This document shows, piece by piece, positions 47,491 to 60,800 of a stretch of 64,000 bases of DNA; position 1 is the stretch's first letter; every line of letters starts with the position of its first letter. Position numbers and translations under genes: made by a program. The notes below the pieces were generated by a model. That model was not told the DNA's origin, did not search any database, and was given only the letters and a program-made list of their open reading frames with translations. Origin of the DNA: Cinnamomum chago (Eukaryota; Streptophyta; Magnoliopsida; Laurales; Lauraceae). The stretch lies in assembly GCA_038049695.1 (NCBI GenBank), contig CP142451.1:5516001-5580000 (forward strand). Reading direction: 5' to 3'.

Positions 47491-49679
47491 CTCTCTGGCA
47501 TTTCCTTCCGAGGACTAGTGAGATCATATGCTGCGGATAGATTCATATGATAGATTGTCATGTTTATCAAATACAGGTCATCATGTGCTCCCAGTCTCTT
47601 CAATTTATCATTTTCATCTTCATCCAAGTCCAATCCCCATTGAGTTTTTTAGGCATGTTCATCTGCATGGAGTTGAATTCCTAGTATTTCTAAAAAATGT
47701 ATTTCTAAAAGTGGCTAAAGTTGAAGAAATAAAGGTGAAGATCCATAAACAGCTATCAAATAATATCTCATCAACGGAAGATGAATTAAGGAGAGATAGA
47801 AAACGAATTCCCAGCAATCAAATCCTAGGAAAGTCAGTATCCTATTTACATCTCCACACCCTACATTCTTTACATTTTGCCTCTTCAAGAATCTGTCAGG
47901 AACCATAACATCATGGATCCTGTACTCTTCATAATCTAAGTTCAGATAGATGAATTGTAATGAACCCTCCCTGAAATATGAAAGAAAACCTCACGAATCT
48001 GTTTGCGAAACTTTTGCATGATGCCTTACTGTAAAGATGTTGACACTGGATGGTGGCTATAGAATGGGAAGTTACTTCGACTGTAGCTATGTAGCCTTTC
48101 TTATCTGGTCAAATGAACTTCACTGTGGAACATCTATGCAATGGCTTAGCGACAAAGAGGCTTAAAGTAGTTGTCTTGGATCTGAATCCTTGGTTCGAAA
48201 CAATAGAGGATTTGGACCCGAATTTTCTAGGTCCAAAATTCTCTCTGATCCAAGTTTTTTTTTTTTTTTTTTCTTCTTTCTCTTCATGCCCACTTTATTT
48301 AGGACCGAAGACTTCAAATACTCGGATATTTGGATACCAATTTGCAATCCTACATACGTTGGACCTGGCATAAGTGCAAAATGAAATTCTAGAGGGACCC
48401 CAGAATCCTCTACAGCCTTTGCAAAGAGAGCTGCCATTTAACAAAACTCAAGTTCATTAAGATGCTTATACAAAAATCGTCGTCGTCATCATCATTATTT
48501 AAAGGTAGAGAGAAAAAAGGGGAAAAAAAAACCTTTCATAATTTTGAAGATTGTCATAACTCTCTCTCTCACACGCACAAATATCAAAGAGTGCATTATG
48601 AAATCCTTTCATGAAGAGCTAATGCCAAACTTAAAACCTCGGATTTCACTGCTTTACATGGGGGTGCAGTTAGAAGCAGGGGGATTTTCTCATGAGACGT
48701 TTCCACATTCGGACATCACAGTTGGTGCCTTTGAATTCAGGGTTGTTCCAATATTTTGACAGGCCCTACACCTATTTCATCTTTGATGGTTCCATCAAAA
48801 TGTTTGCAAACGGCCATTCCAATTTCCAAGATGAGAAAACTGGCATTTCTCATATTTTTGGAACCCCAAACATTTGACAGTAGCTTGTGTTACAATAGAA
48901 TCACTCGTGATTGAGTGGCGTTTTCATGCTGAGGGATTGATCCCTACATGAGCATATAAAAAAAAAAAAAGAAATTATAATTGCAACCTTGACGTGGTAG
49001 GCTCATTTCACGTTACCAATGAAATTAATCATATTCGATAATGGCATGTTCCATTGCAAGCATTTAGGGATATTTTCTTATGGAATTTAGAGAATTCCAA
49101 ATGCTGTCTCGAGAAATTGAATTTCAAAATGCTAATAGGTAAGGGGCATTCTAAATTCCATAATTGAGAGAGTTTAACTAGTTAAAAGTGACTTTTCACT
49201 CGCTCGGCTCAACAAATCTAGATCAAATAGAAAATCCTGAAACCAAGAGAGAGCTCTTGACAAACATATGGTCTCAACCAAATACAGGCCTAAAGCAATC
49301 AGAGATGCTACTTTGTCAATTGAGTTGGAAGAAGTCAAAATTAAGCCTAATTTGTCAGCTTGAATAGTGTTTAGAGTTTTCAAACCAAGCCTTATATATT
49401 TTGTTTACACTGTTTATAAATGAATGAATGAAAAAACTATAAAAAAAAAAAAAAAGACCATAAATAGCCATTAGGCATGGAAGTGGTTCTTTGTGATTAA
49501 TTTTAGGGATTTTTACGAGAAAAGTGTGATTAGAGATGTATTTAGCCATTTTAGACAGAAATACACGTATTTTTCCAATTTGGTGCTCGTACAGCCCATT
49601 GTGGACGTTTTTACCCCTCCCATTGTTGACGACATCGTCCAGAAAACCCATCCTTTTCACTCTTCCCACCCCACGTCCC
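47491..49679. other. Spacer, no gene recognised
   Basis: Short open frames on both strands (for example minus 47960-47850 and 47633-47403, plus 48544-48877) have protein-like composition, but I match none to a family. A T18 tract lies at about 48257. No terminal repeats were found. Confidence 0.4.
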
Positions 49680-50021
49680 ACACGTCCCGCCTTTTTTCCT
49701 CTCTCTGCTTCTCCCTCTCGCTGCCCACGCCCTTTTACTCTCTGCGTGTCTTCGCCGGTCCCTTCTCTATCCTTCCCTCTCGCGTCCTCTCTCCTTCTCT
49801 CTCGCCTACGTTCTCGTTTTCTCTCGCCTCCCTCTCCTTCCCTCTCGCTTCCTCTCTCGTTCCATTGGTCCCCTGCTCTCCCTTTCCGTCTTCCTTCCTG
49901 TCTTCACCCCAATCGGTGATTCCGTCTGGATCTTCTCACACTGGCAGCCAGCGAGTCCCTTTCGTCGCCGTAGTTGTCTGATAAAATGGTGCATATGAAA
50001 GAGGGTTTCCAGCCAAGAGAG
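49680..50021 (+). other. Candidate promoter/leader and first coding exon of an unidentified gene
   Basis: A 300-bp CT/CG-rich stretch like a plant 5' leader ends at ATG 49986. Twelve codons follow (MVHMKEGFQPRE), ending at a canonical donor GTAAGT at 50022. I could not find a second exon downstream, so it may be the start of an unannotated transcript, a relict, or a chance arrangement. Confidence 0.25.
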
Positions 50022-52469
50022 GTAAGTACTTGCATGATATCCATTTTATGTTGTAGCATTTGCATGTGCATTCCCTGCAGCCAATGCTCTATTTGTCTGA
50101 CTGCAGACCTAATTTTTGGATTAATGGCTATTTGAAATAAAAAATCTGAAGCTTCTGTAATGCTTGGCTTCTCCATCCTGTACTTGTTTTTTACTATTTG
50201 AAGCTTGTTTGATTTACTTATTTGAATGTGGGCATCGATTTCATCATCTTGACCGTTTTTGGCATGTATCAACTTCCCATATTCTGTTCCTTTAATATGA
50301 ATGTATCGGTTTTGCAATGCAACCGAGCATTTCTATGCAATAGTATTTTTTTTTTCTTATGAAGGTAGATATATAGTAACCTTTTCTGCTAAAATACGCG
50401 ATGGCAATTTCGGATTGCACTGCTGTTCGCTGTCTAAAAACACAAAACGGCTGCTATTTGAATCAGAATTTTATACTTGTTCTCTTTTTGGTTACGCCCT
50501 TCGTTGGAATGAGATTCTGCATAAGAATGAGTATTTATGATATGAGGGAATGATTAAGATAGAAGAGCAGTCTTTATTGTTTTTTAGATGTTAAAATGTC
50601 GGTGAATTCTTACAATCTCTTTGAGATTTTGTGATTTCTTCATTACTAACTTGACATAGGCAACAATGACCGTAAGAAAATGCATTTAACTGTTTTATGG
50701 ATTATTGCCTTATGGTTCACTCTTTAAACTCTCGTCGATAAGGTTTAGTAAGATATAGATACTTGATCAAAATCCAGTACTTGGAGATTTGTATATCCTT
50801 TTAGAGATCAGATAGCTGAATTATAAGTCTGTAGCATGCCGGATTCCGCCCCCCCCCCCCCCCCCCCCAAAAAAAAAAATGCCTTAATGAGTCACTTTTA
50901 AAGTGTCTTTTAAAGGATCTCCATCAGGGATGAAACTTGAAGCATTCATTTGTATGTCAAACTATATTCAGACTTAAGACAAATAATAGAATTTCCTTCA
51001 TTCAGACTAACAATTGGTCTTAGAGAGTAGGTTCATCTTGCAATTGCTCTAGTTTCCAACACAATGAGCTTAGTTAATTGTGCTTTTTAGATTAACAGGG
51101 TACCAAGTTAATGAAACAATAAAAAATATTGGGTTCTAAAAACCCAATATCTTGCACTTAAAAAAGAAGCGGAGAAGGAGAAGAATTCGATTTAGAGAGA
51201 GAGAAGTGAATTGAAGAAGAAGAATAATAAATGAAACGGAAGAAGAAGAAGAAGATGGCTCAGGCCAACACTTGGAAAACGTTTCCACTATAATCTTGAC
51301 AAGGCAAAGATAAGACTATATCAGGTGGAAATACCTCAATGGGCACACGTGGAGAGAATATCACCATGTGTACTGTGTAGTCCAGCTCCAGGGACAAATA
51401 TGGCAGCTCTTCCATGTATATTTAGAAAGGCGTGGAGAGATCCATTGACATGTCTGCACCACACATGCAAGTTATCACTGCTTTAAGAGAATAGAAATCA
51501 ACTAAACACTTGTGATTAATAGATTTCTAGTCATCACCTCACATAAAAATTCCATGAATAGGCACCAAATAGGGCAGTGAGCATGGTAGTACTTACAGCC
51601 TGCATCTCATGGAGAGGTTTCTTCCTAACCAACCTGATCAAATAGCACATCTCCTAGCCTCTTTGTGACAATTTCGGAATATCACCTGGCTTCACATCAA
51701 GCAGCCATCATCTTGTGGAGAAGCCTTCCTCAACTATCCAATTAAATCTTATTTGCCACTCTCTGACCGTTGAGTGACTACCTCATGATCCAGGACAGTC
51801 TTAAACAAAAACTTAAGACAACTTAAGAGTCATTCACCATAGCACAACAGAGAACAAGTGACTAGACCAAGTAGTTTTATAAAAACTAAAATCATAATGA
51901 ATAAAAGGGTTCTCTAGAGCATCGCTCCAAAACCACAATACAAATTCAGCATAAATCCATATGCAAGAAATTGTACTACAACAATAATAAGGTGAAACCA
52001 GGGTGCCATTTACAAGACATAATTATTATATAGTTTCCAAAGTAGATTTGATACAATCTTTCAGAATATTTCTCAGCCCATAGATTTTCCATACATGGTA
52101 GTGTGGTGATTCAAGCTAGTACATAGTCAAGCTTACACATTTGTTGTTCATAGCTGTGTGTTATCTCAACATGTCTTCATTCAATCCCTGGGAAAACACC
52201 GGTTCAATCCATGAGGATTGATCCATGACACTCGGATCAAAATTTCACTATTTTTCAAAATGTTATCAATCAAATGGCAAATATTAATTCAATCAATGTA
52301 AAATCCAATCACAGTAAAATCGAATTTTTACTTTATATATTTGTAGAGTTTTGTTCAGCTTCTAAACTGTTGATGCATGTTGCAAAGAATTTCATGCATG
52401 TAGTTCACATATCACTTGCTTAACATCTATGGCAAAGAAATCTGTGAGTGACAGAACAGTCTCTGTACC
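50022..52469. other. Spacer with C20A11 tract and a short hairpin
   Basis: C20 followed by A11 lies at 50849-50879. ATATTGGGTT/AACCCAATAT at 51126-51150 forms a perfect 10-bp stem with a 5-base loop. GA-rich sequence follows at 51170-51260. No coding domain is recognised. Confidence 0.5.
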
Positions 52470-53525
52470 TTGATTGACTGCAATGACCTCATTGTTGCTC
52501 AATAACCCCCGTGTTTCATCATCCATTGATCTTAAGTCGCATCCAATCAGTAGTGGGGCCTAAACAATCAGGTAGTTATGTACAAATAATCATCATTTCA
52601 TGAATGTAGACACTAGTTAGACCCAGTGCAAGTGTGTCTGCAAAGTACTTTGAAAAATGGCTACCTTAGCCAATGCCCATATGCTGAAGTGAGAGCGATA
52701 TTCCTCCGTTGACATGCCACCATTTCCAACTTCTAGCATATCATGATCTATACAAAGAGCTCCAAAGACAACATATTTTAGTATGGTTCTGGCCTCTACA
52801 TTTTGTTTGAGAGATCAAGGGTCCAGTACTAGGCAAATAGGAGTATACCGTTCCATGCCCCCGGTCCAGCATATGATGCCCATGCGCCGTTTTGATCAGT
52901 CCTTGATGTAATACCAGAAAGGAGAAAGGGAGTAGAGCACCATGTTTACAGTTTACACAACAGAATGAATACACACAAATGCATCACTGCATCAATTAGC
53001 CTCTTGTTAATTACCTATTCCAGTTATCTTAAATATCGCCCGTTGTTCGCCAGCTGTTTCCAATAGCTGGTGCCCAGGCTGCTGGGTTTTCTTGCCCCCT
53101 AAAATCATACCAAACCATCTTATTATTGTTATGAAATCTAAGGAGAAATGTAAGTATTTCTCACTAAAGCAATTGCTGCAAGAGCATAGTTAAACAACAG
53201 ACCATTCACATAGAGAGAAAAGGATGGGTCTTCCTGTCTTCAGAAGAGCTTTGCTCATCTTAGAGTACCTGTGCCATTCAATACATAAGTAATCAATGTT
53301 TAATCTCTCCTTAATTATCCTGATAATTATAAGTAACAGTGACCAAACTCATTCTTTATTTCATTGTGTTGTACCTTTCTTGTGGGCTCACTCCATTATT
53401 GTGACAATATATGTATATACCCCGCATCGCCATAGATTATAATCTTAAGCCCTTTGCCATGCACATAATCTGCAAGAGCCTTCATGCCTGATGGGAAAAT
53501 TGAAGTTTTTGGAACCAGGTTTCCC
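52470..53525 (-). pseudogene. Alpha-galactosidase (GH27) pseudogene, middle-to-3' fragment
   Basis: Minus-strand exon-like blocks in family order: [20 protein letters not shown] (about 53523), NNGVSPQER (about 53390), YSKMSKALLKTGRPILFSLC (about 53270), [18 protein letters not shown] (about 53090), WASYAGPG (about 52890), [11 protein letters not shown] and [14 protein letters not shown] (about 52750), then [20 protein letters not shown] (about 52560). GH27 enzymes release terminal alpha-galactose from raffinose-type sugars and cell-wall polymers. The gene is dead. The segment between DAG and NNGVSPQER, including the YDNC nucleophile motif, is missing. A TAA (53029-53031) replaces a conserved Glu after RTTGDI. 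No N-terminal exons, signal peptide or C-terminal domain were found nearby. Confidence 0.85.
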
Positions 53526-54778
53526 TATCAAAACAAGTGAGTTTTTTAACTGTGAATGAAACAAATTAATATGCAAGATCTTACCTTACTGCCCAACAGT
53601 CATCTGGTCAAAAAAACCAACAAACTAGTTGTTATATATTATGATTATTTCTCTCTCCAATAAAAAAGAGAAGAAAAAACCACTAACTGTGGTGAAACTA
53701 AAATATTTAAATAGGTGAATCTAATTCCAAACCTAGATTTATATATTCATAACCCAAAGCTGCAAGGCCAGTGGACACCATTGCATCAGCTGATAAACAG
53801 GAAGAAGAAGACCTCTAATAGAGTTATTTCTATGAGTAAAAGAAATAACTCTATCAGACTTGCTTTATGAAATTATGAGTAAAATGTTATGCAATCATTG
53901 TATAGAAGAAAAAGAAAAAGAAAATCTTTTAGTAAGTATTGATGAAGAAATCATGAATTGAAAAGAACTTTGCAACAAGACAGGTTCCAGGAAGAAATAG
54001 GCTGACGAGCATATGAAAAGTTGCCTTCCGCTAGTCTGTTTCCAGACATTCCATGTTTGAGCTAACTTATGCTTGATTACTGTAATTTTCACTTGATAAG
54101 ATGTATGAGCTAGCATATGAAAACTTCCAATTATGGTTTTCATGGCATTGAATTTATGACAATATATATCATCATTGTTTTACTTAGTAAGGCTGAGGGT
54201 GTGTTAATTTTAGTTTGGATGAGATAACTGCAGCTGATTTCTCCATGTTAGCTTGAATGTGTTTCAAGTAATTGATATGCCAACCATTAGAAGTGATGAC
54301 TTCTGTGATGGTGGGTTTCAATGGCTCCCAAATGGATGCTAAAACATTGGTGGTGGTTTTATAACTCTATCTGAAACCTACAAAAACAGCATGAAATGGT
54401 TCTTTCATGAAATGACTTTGGGTCAACCACGGTTAATTGTCTGGTTAGGGAGGGGTGTGCACGCGCGAGATCATAGATGTGAGTCTCAATAGATAAGTTA
54501 TTTGAGAGGTATGCAACAGCTGTGGGCCTTTCTGGTAATAGGCAAGTGAAATTCATCAGCACCCATAAGAAAATGAATTAAAACAGTGCTGAGATTCGGA
54601 ATTTCTTAATCCAATTCATCAGCACCCATAAGAAATACTGATTTTACTCACAATCTCCAACCTCATCAGGGAAACATAAAAAGATCCGATTTTCCCAGAA
54701 GAAAAACCCAAATCAAATCCAATATGGGACACATCTAAACAAACCCAAAAAAAAAAAAAAAAACCCGCTAACTGAAGA
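53526..54778. other. Spacer, no gene recognised
   Basis: AT-rich sequence lies between the pseudogene and the small minus-strand gene. I looked for the missing alpha-galactosidase 5' exons here and saw none. The direct repeat ATTCATCAGCACCCATAAGA occurs at about 54554 and 54607. Confidence 0.5.
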
Positions 54779-55273
54779 TCAGAAGAAACTCACAATTTCA
54801 TTGCTCTCGTAGAAATCGTTCAACGCCCACTGATACTTGGATTGATTCAATCCGAACGAATCTGCCAAATACTCATCCACGCTAGAATGAACTTCCAAAT
54901 CCACCACAAAAGAATCCCATTAGATTACAAAATAAGTAAGACCCAGATTAAAAAAAAAAAAAAATTAAAAGAGAAAAGAAGCCATGGATTGGATAAAGTT
55001 ACAATCTTGGACTCTGGTAACGGCGTTCCAGAAGAACCCAAATGGAGAGGAGTTGGGGGTCGGCTTTTGGGAAAATTGCTGAGGGGGAGGCCGGTCAGGA
55101 GGGGGAATCTTGGAAGATTCAGTCTGGGGAGGGATTTTAGGAGAATCTGAGGTGGGACTTTGACGGGGTTTTGAAGTGGAGGGAGGAGTGAGGAAGACAG
55201 TGTATCTTCCTGCTTTCCCTATAACTGGAGGTGGGGGCGTGGTGGGTTCTTTTGCTCTGGTTGAAGCTGCCAT
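54779..55273 (-). CDS. Small proline-rich plant protein, two exons, function unknown
   Basis: Exon 1 is 55273-55003 and exon 2 is 54891-54779 (GT-AG, phase 1), 127 aa if read to the TGA at 54781-54779. The N-terminus is MAASTRAKEPTTPPPPVIGK. GKAGRYTVFLTPP, a Ser/Pro-rich stretch with PPPQQFSQKPTPN, then FGFFWNAVTRVQD follow. The second exon is the most conserved-looking: SSVDEYLADSFGLNQSKYQW and ALNDFYESNEI. I recall plant proteins with the same GRYTVF...LDEY...FGLNQSKYQWALNDYYE layout but know no function. ATTGTGAGT near the end could be a donor, so a further short exon is possible. Upstream, an (AG)n-rich leader lies at about 55275-55410. No transmembrane segment is seen. Confidence 0.7.
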
Positions 55274-56159
55274 GAGAGAGAGAGAGAGAGTCTTTCTCTT
55301 ATGATTGCTGTGAAAGAGAGAAGTGGAGAGAGAGAGAGAGTCTTTCTCTTGTGCGTGCTGTGAGATGAACATACTTGGAAAGAGAGAGAGAGACTGAGAG
55401 AGAGAGAGGCTAGGGTTTTTATTTTCAAAATTTCCTCCCACTTCCTTTCATTCGATGTCTAGTGCCTGTTCTTTTCCGCCCGCTTTTCAACCTTTTCTGT
55501 GTCACGTTATACAAAAGTGACACAACAAACCTCATCCTCGTTTACTTCTCTTCTAAAGTGACACATCAGACCATACTGTGTCACTTTATTGTAAAAGCGA
55601 CACAACAGCTCAATTTAAAAGCGAGACTAAAAGTCCTTTTTTTTGTATTGAGATGCACCCCCCCCCCTTCCCCCCCCCCCCCTTTCTATCCCTTATTGCC
55701 TTCTTCCCCATTACACTTATTTCCTTTTCCCCACCTTCTTCCCCATTGTCATCTAGGCTTCTCTCTTCCATTAAGTAATCACTTATCTCATGTACAAGCA
55801 ATCTTGATGACCACTTACACAATATCTAGCAATTTTACTCGTAGTACATTATCATGTGTAGAACAAAAAAAGAAATGATACTACCCACGTTTACATGTAA
55901 TTTCTGGGGTTGACAAGGGAACTACTATTGGCCGTTTTTTTAATAGTTGATAATATGATGATTCCAAACCTTTGGACTATCTAATGTGGCTACATAACGA
56001 CGTTCGGAATGCATTATCAAATGAAATTTATATCACTCATGTTCACAATGGCAATGATCTAGTTCTCACATGAAAGATTTTGAGATCACAATATGGGTGA
56101 AGTCCTTAAGTCTTCTCCATTGCCTATGCATGTCATTATACAATCATTAATGTCGTGTG
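55274..56159. other. AG-microsatellite leader and C-rich low-complexity spacer
   Basis: Three AGAGAG tracts at 55275-55410 include a near-repeat of AGTCTTTCTCTTGTG. GTGACACA-type units recur at about 55500-55610 (GTGACACAAC, GTGACACATC, GCGACACAAC). C-rich runs lie at 55647-55672. No gene is seen. Confidence 0.6.
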
Positions 56160-56640
56160 TAGGCTGCAGAAAAAGTGGAGGAGGACCCAAAAATTACTAA
56201 AACGATATCGTTATCAGAAAATTGAACGACAATCAACATTGAATGAAATCGCTAGTCCTTCTCATGTTTTATGCATCTCAATTTAAATTGAGCAATTTTT
56301 TTTTTAAGGATACTAAAATTGGGTGAAGAAACAGAAAATTATTGTGACGATATCGTTGTCAAATAACAACTTTTTTCCCCTCCATAATCGAATTACATTC
56401 TCCACTGCGATTCCCTATACTCGTTTAGGCATCTAAATATAAAGCAACCATACTGGAATGCCGTTGGAAACCAAAAGCGGATGAAGAAAAAAAGTAGTAT
56501 GCTCTCGATTTCATTGAAATCGTTAGTCCTTGTGATTGTGTATCACCTCAATATAATGTCCCCACTATTCTGTTGTTTGACACTAATAATTGGATGAAGA
56601 ACATAACAGTAACAATTACGAAATTTGTTTGATATGTTGC
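56160..56640. repeat. Degenerate tandem repeats with ACGATATCGT palindrome (left flank)
   Basis: Exact ACGATATCGT copies lie at 56202-56211 and 56347-56356. They sit in loosely repeated units of about 145 bp that also share GGATGAAGAA/GGGTGAAGAA, AATCGCTAGTCC/AATCGTTAGTCC and a CATCTCAATT/CACCTCAATA-type block. Weaker units follow at about 56465 and 56590. A near copy, ACGATATCGC, is at 57656-57665. Confidence 0.6.
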
Positions 56641-57817
56641 ATACGCAAATGTTGATATTTCCAAAGTGTATTCAAGTTGGCCACCTACATATAATTGTTG
56701 TTTACGCTAGTTGTTTTGGAGCATGATTCTTATTCGAGCTTTTAAGACTTGGGTAATGTTTAGTACCCATTCAACATGTCATATGTTATGTTTCCTTTCG
56801 TGGGAGTTTTTATTGAAAGTGTCCCATCTACATATAAATGTTTTATTTGCTGGATTATCGTTCGCATGATTCTTACACAACTATGACAAACAGTCTCATA
56901 CAAGATATGTAATGACATTTTTTCTGAGTGAAGCCCTTTTTTTTTTTTCAAATTTTATCATTATTTTTTCAATTTGAGTCATATGAAATGCATTCTATCA
57001 AGGCCAATAAATTGGTGACTTAATTAGAATTTGTCCCTATACATTTATTGAAAGTTTCAATCAAAACTATATATAAAACACCCAATTTGATGTTACTTCG
57101 GGCTTCTTATCACTTGTCATTTGAATTAGTGATTGCGATTTCTCAATACCAAAACACTTTGCATGCCCTTCAACAGAAACTAAATACACTTCTTCACCAC
57201 CCTCGACATTTGCCCATCCCCTCCAACCCCAATGTTTATCCGCGTTATGCCACCTTCTAAAAATTCCCATTATGGTTCAAACTTCAATGTATAATGTGGG
57301 ACACCATGTGTACTATGCAAAGTGACTATAATTGTTCGCCACCGATCTCACATCATCTTACCCATTTATTTGTAACGGTAATGAAATTGTAAACATAAGA
57401 CATGTTGAAACAATTCACACTCGAGGTTCCCAAAATTCCTACACAATCGTCTAAGCATTTCAGTATGAACTCATTGCCAATGTCGTTGGAGACAAAAACG
57501 GACTGTGTAATGTTGCCATGTTGCCTCAACTCTAACAAATGTTTTATGAGTGAGATTGTTATATATTTATCAATGTTTATGTATCTTAATATATATTATA
57601 TCATTAATTACTATTTGAGAAATCAGATACGTATGATGAACTCTAAGTGGATGTAACGATATCGCTGCATTTGTATACACATAACCGACTCCATAAATGA
57701 ATCTCTATTCAGCTTTTCCTATATGTGATCGTATGTGTCTATTGGAACCCTCATTTGAGAACTATATGAATTGATGTATGTACATTGTGCTAACTTTAAA
57801 CTTCTTACATAATACAG

Positions 57818-60800
57818 ATGGATAACTCACATCCCGGACCTATTGATAATTCCATCTTATACGATCAAGATAAACATATTTCAGAGCGAGTGTGGCAGGG
57901 CAAGGTGAGCATATACTGAAATACAAAAGTGCTACTATATTCTCTTTACAACTGCGACACTACTCTAATCACATAGATTCCTCCTCCTTTATTAATTGCA
58001 GGAAGCAGGTCCCTTACGATGCATACCCACACCAAATCATGAAAGCTGGGAAATCAATGATCGCATGTGGGAACTGATACGTCAAACCGGGCTGGAGCAA
58101 CTAGCGCGGATAAAAAAGATCGAGCTCGATCATGGCCTAATCACCGCCTTGGTTGAGCGGTGGAGGCCAGAGACAAACACCTTCCACCTTAACAGTGGAG
58201 AGGCGACCGTGACCTTGGAGGACGTATCATACATATATGGCCTCCCCATTGATGGTCTTCCTGTCAATGGCCGCACATTCTCTTCCCCCTCAATAATGGC
58301 CAAATTATGTGATGACCTACTAGGGATGGTACCAGACGTGAACTATGACTGCTATGGAGTGCAGATCAAGTTCACCTGGTTGAAAGATAATTTTGGGTTG
58401 GAGCCCAAGAGCCGTCCGCGTGATCAAGACGTTAGGCGGACACGTGCATTCCTTTTCTGTCTCGTTGCCGGGCAGATATTTTGGACCTCATCTGGTACAA
58501 AGGCTCCAGCCCACATCCTAGATCTATTTAGACATTTTGAAATGCGTTCTTGGGGAACGGCCTGTCTAGCAAATCTATACAGGGGCCTTGCCAAAGTATC
58601 TTTATTGCAAAAAAAAGGCAAAGTGGTGAAGACAATAACGGGTCCCCTGAAATTACTACAGGTGTTAAACCAAGTGTGGAATTTGTGGTACTTATGATTA
58701 TATCAATCTCTTCTTTAATCAATAATTATAACCACAATTTGCCTTCATTACTTTTCAGGTTTGGGCTTACTCACGTATGACAATCGGCAGGCCGATCCGT
58801 CGGACAGCTGATTGGGACACAAACGTTGAGTTTCCTCTCCTCCTAACCTGGCACAACAGATTACGTTCCCATCATTTCCAGACAAGAGTTGAGGATGCCA
58901 GAAGACGTCTGGATATTATGGAAGTGGATGACGTAAGTATTAAATTAGGATAATAACTGGGGATTTGTCATTCGTTTGGAGTCATATTTTCCATTTATGG
59001 ATCTCATCAGACTCATACTTTTTTCGTAACTCGTGTGGTACTTCGCTTCCCTATTTATTTTGTTATACAATTGTGGATCTAATTGTGAAGTTGTATTTTT
59101 TCAGTTCAACTGGCTTCCATACCGAGATTTTGAAAACATCCAAGAGTACATAGACGATGCAGAAGTTCCTTTATTCCGGTCCAATACGGCCTTGATTTCT
59201 TTTTGGATCGTGGAGCGGCACTGCCCGGATAGAGTAATGAAACAATTCGGTCTACATCAAGTTGTCCCGCCCATTTTCCAAAGGCCATTTCCACGGGATG
59301 AGATGGTCCCAATAGGTGACAATAAACGCGAAAAAATTCGAGCCATCTATAGTGGTGTATGGAATAAAAGGATGGATGCAATCACTTACGGAGAGGAGGG
59401 CAATGCTGGCCCGCATACGGATGAGTACTTCCAGTGGTATAGACGCATCACTCGTCTTCGGATCGATCGTCAAACCGACGTAACTGGACTCAATCTGACG
59501 ACCGTCCAATCTAATGTAAGCTATACCACCTTATTTTGCCAACTCATCATACAAGTTGGAATATCCATTTTATTTATAGTTGCTCCTAACTCCTATGCTA
59601 TCTTCATAATGTCTAATATAGATCCTGAAGTACAGCGAGAAAATCCTCTCATCATGTCGCGATGCTGCTCAATCACAAGAAAAATCCCCAACAGATTTTG
59701 AGAACTTCATTGAAGCCGTGAGAGCTGATGTATTGATGTTAAAAGATTCGTGTTTAACTGATTCGTCACCATCCAATAAAGATCACGGAGTTCATGTGGT
59801 ATCCCAAGAAACCTCCCAACAGGTATAATCAAAGTCTGGGCTGCGCTATGCATATCCTACTTAATTATGTCCTAATCTCCATGCATCTATTTGAATAGAG
59901 TGGCAAAGGAGCTCCAGCAACATGTCCCGCGGGATCTGGTCCCAAGAAACGGAAAACAGCATCGGTAGCCACTCAGTTGCCATCCACGCCCTCCCTATCC
60001 ATCAGTACAATGGTTCCAAAGCTCCCCAAAAGATCCAAACGCATAATCGAAAAATTAGCAAAGCAAACCGATGCATCCATGCCCACAAGAGCTTTACCTG
60101 CCGATATTTCCGAGTCGTCTTCAATACCCATATCGTTATCACCCCGAAGATCTCCCAGGTTATTCCATACGTACGATACTCCAAAATCCCCCCTTAAAGT
60201 GGTTGGCCATGGCAGCACTGCTAAATCCCCATCCAAGAGTCCTTTCAATTCCATCCCATGGTCGGTGCCCGAATCCTCCAGTTTAGCACAACCCATGCAT
60301 CCCACATTTGGGATTAGTGTGTCCCCGTTTAGTGAGATATCCTCTATGATCTTAAATGTCAAGGCTCGCTTTAGGGATCCAAAGCCCCCTCTATGGATGG
60401 CTGACTATAGCACTGGAGCGTGGATGAGAAATCCTAAGTATAAACTCACGACGGAGGAGCATGATATCCTTACGGTCTTTCGGAATGAATATGCTGATAG
60501 AGAGGGGTATCCTATACAATCTATCTTCCTTTTGTACATGCAATATTGTGTTTTATACATTTATGCTTAACTTACAACTACGATGCACTGTTTTAGGAAT
60601 GCAAAGTTACAAGAGTTTTGTACGCCTGTAACTGCCGATATCATGAGTATTTTGCTTAAGGGTGCATGGATGGACAACTGGGTTAGTGATTCATGCCTCT
60701 TCGACTAAAATTACATGTGTAGGAACATACGGACGCATAGTAAATCGCTGTTACTTCCATTCACTAACCGATTCCCTTTCCATTGTCGTAGACCATGCAC

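Noticed and set aside
49493..49981. 162-codon open frame rich in Ser, Leu and Pro
   Set aside because: It is a CT-rich leader-like sequence, open also in a second frame, with no recognisable motif.
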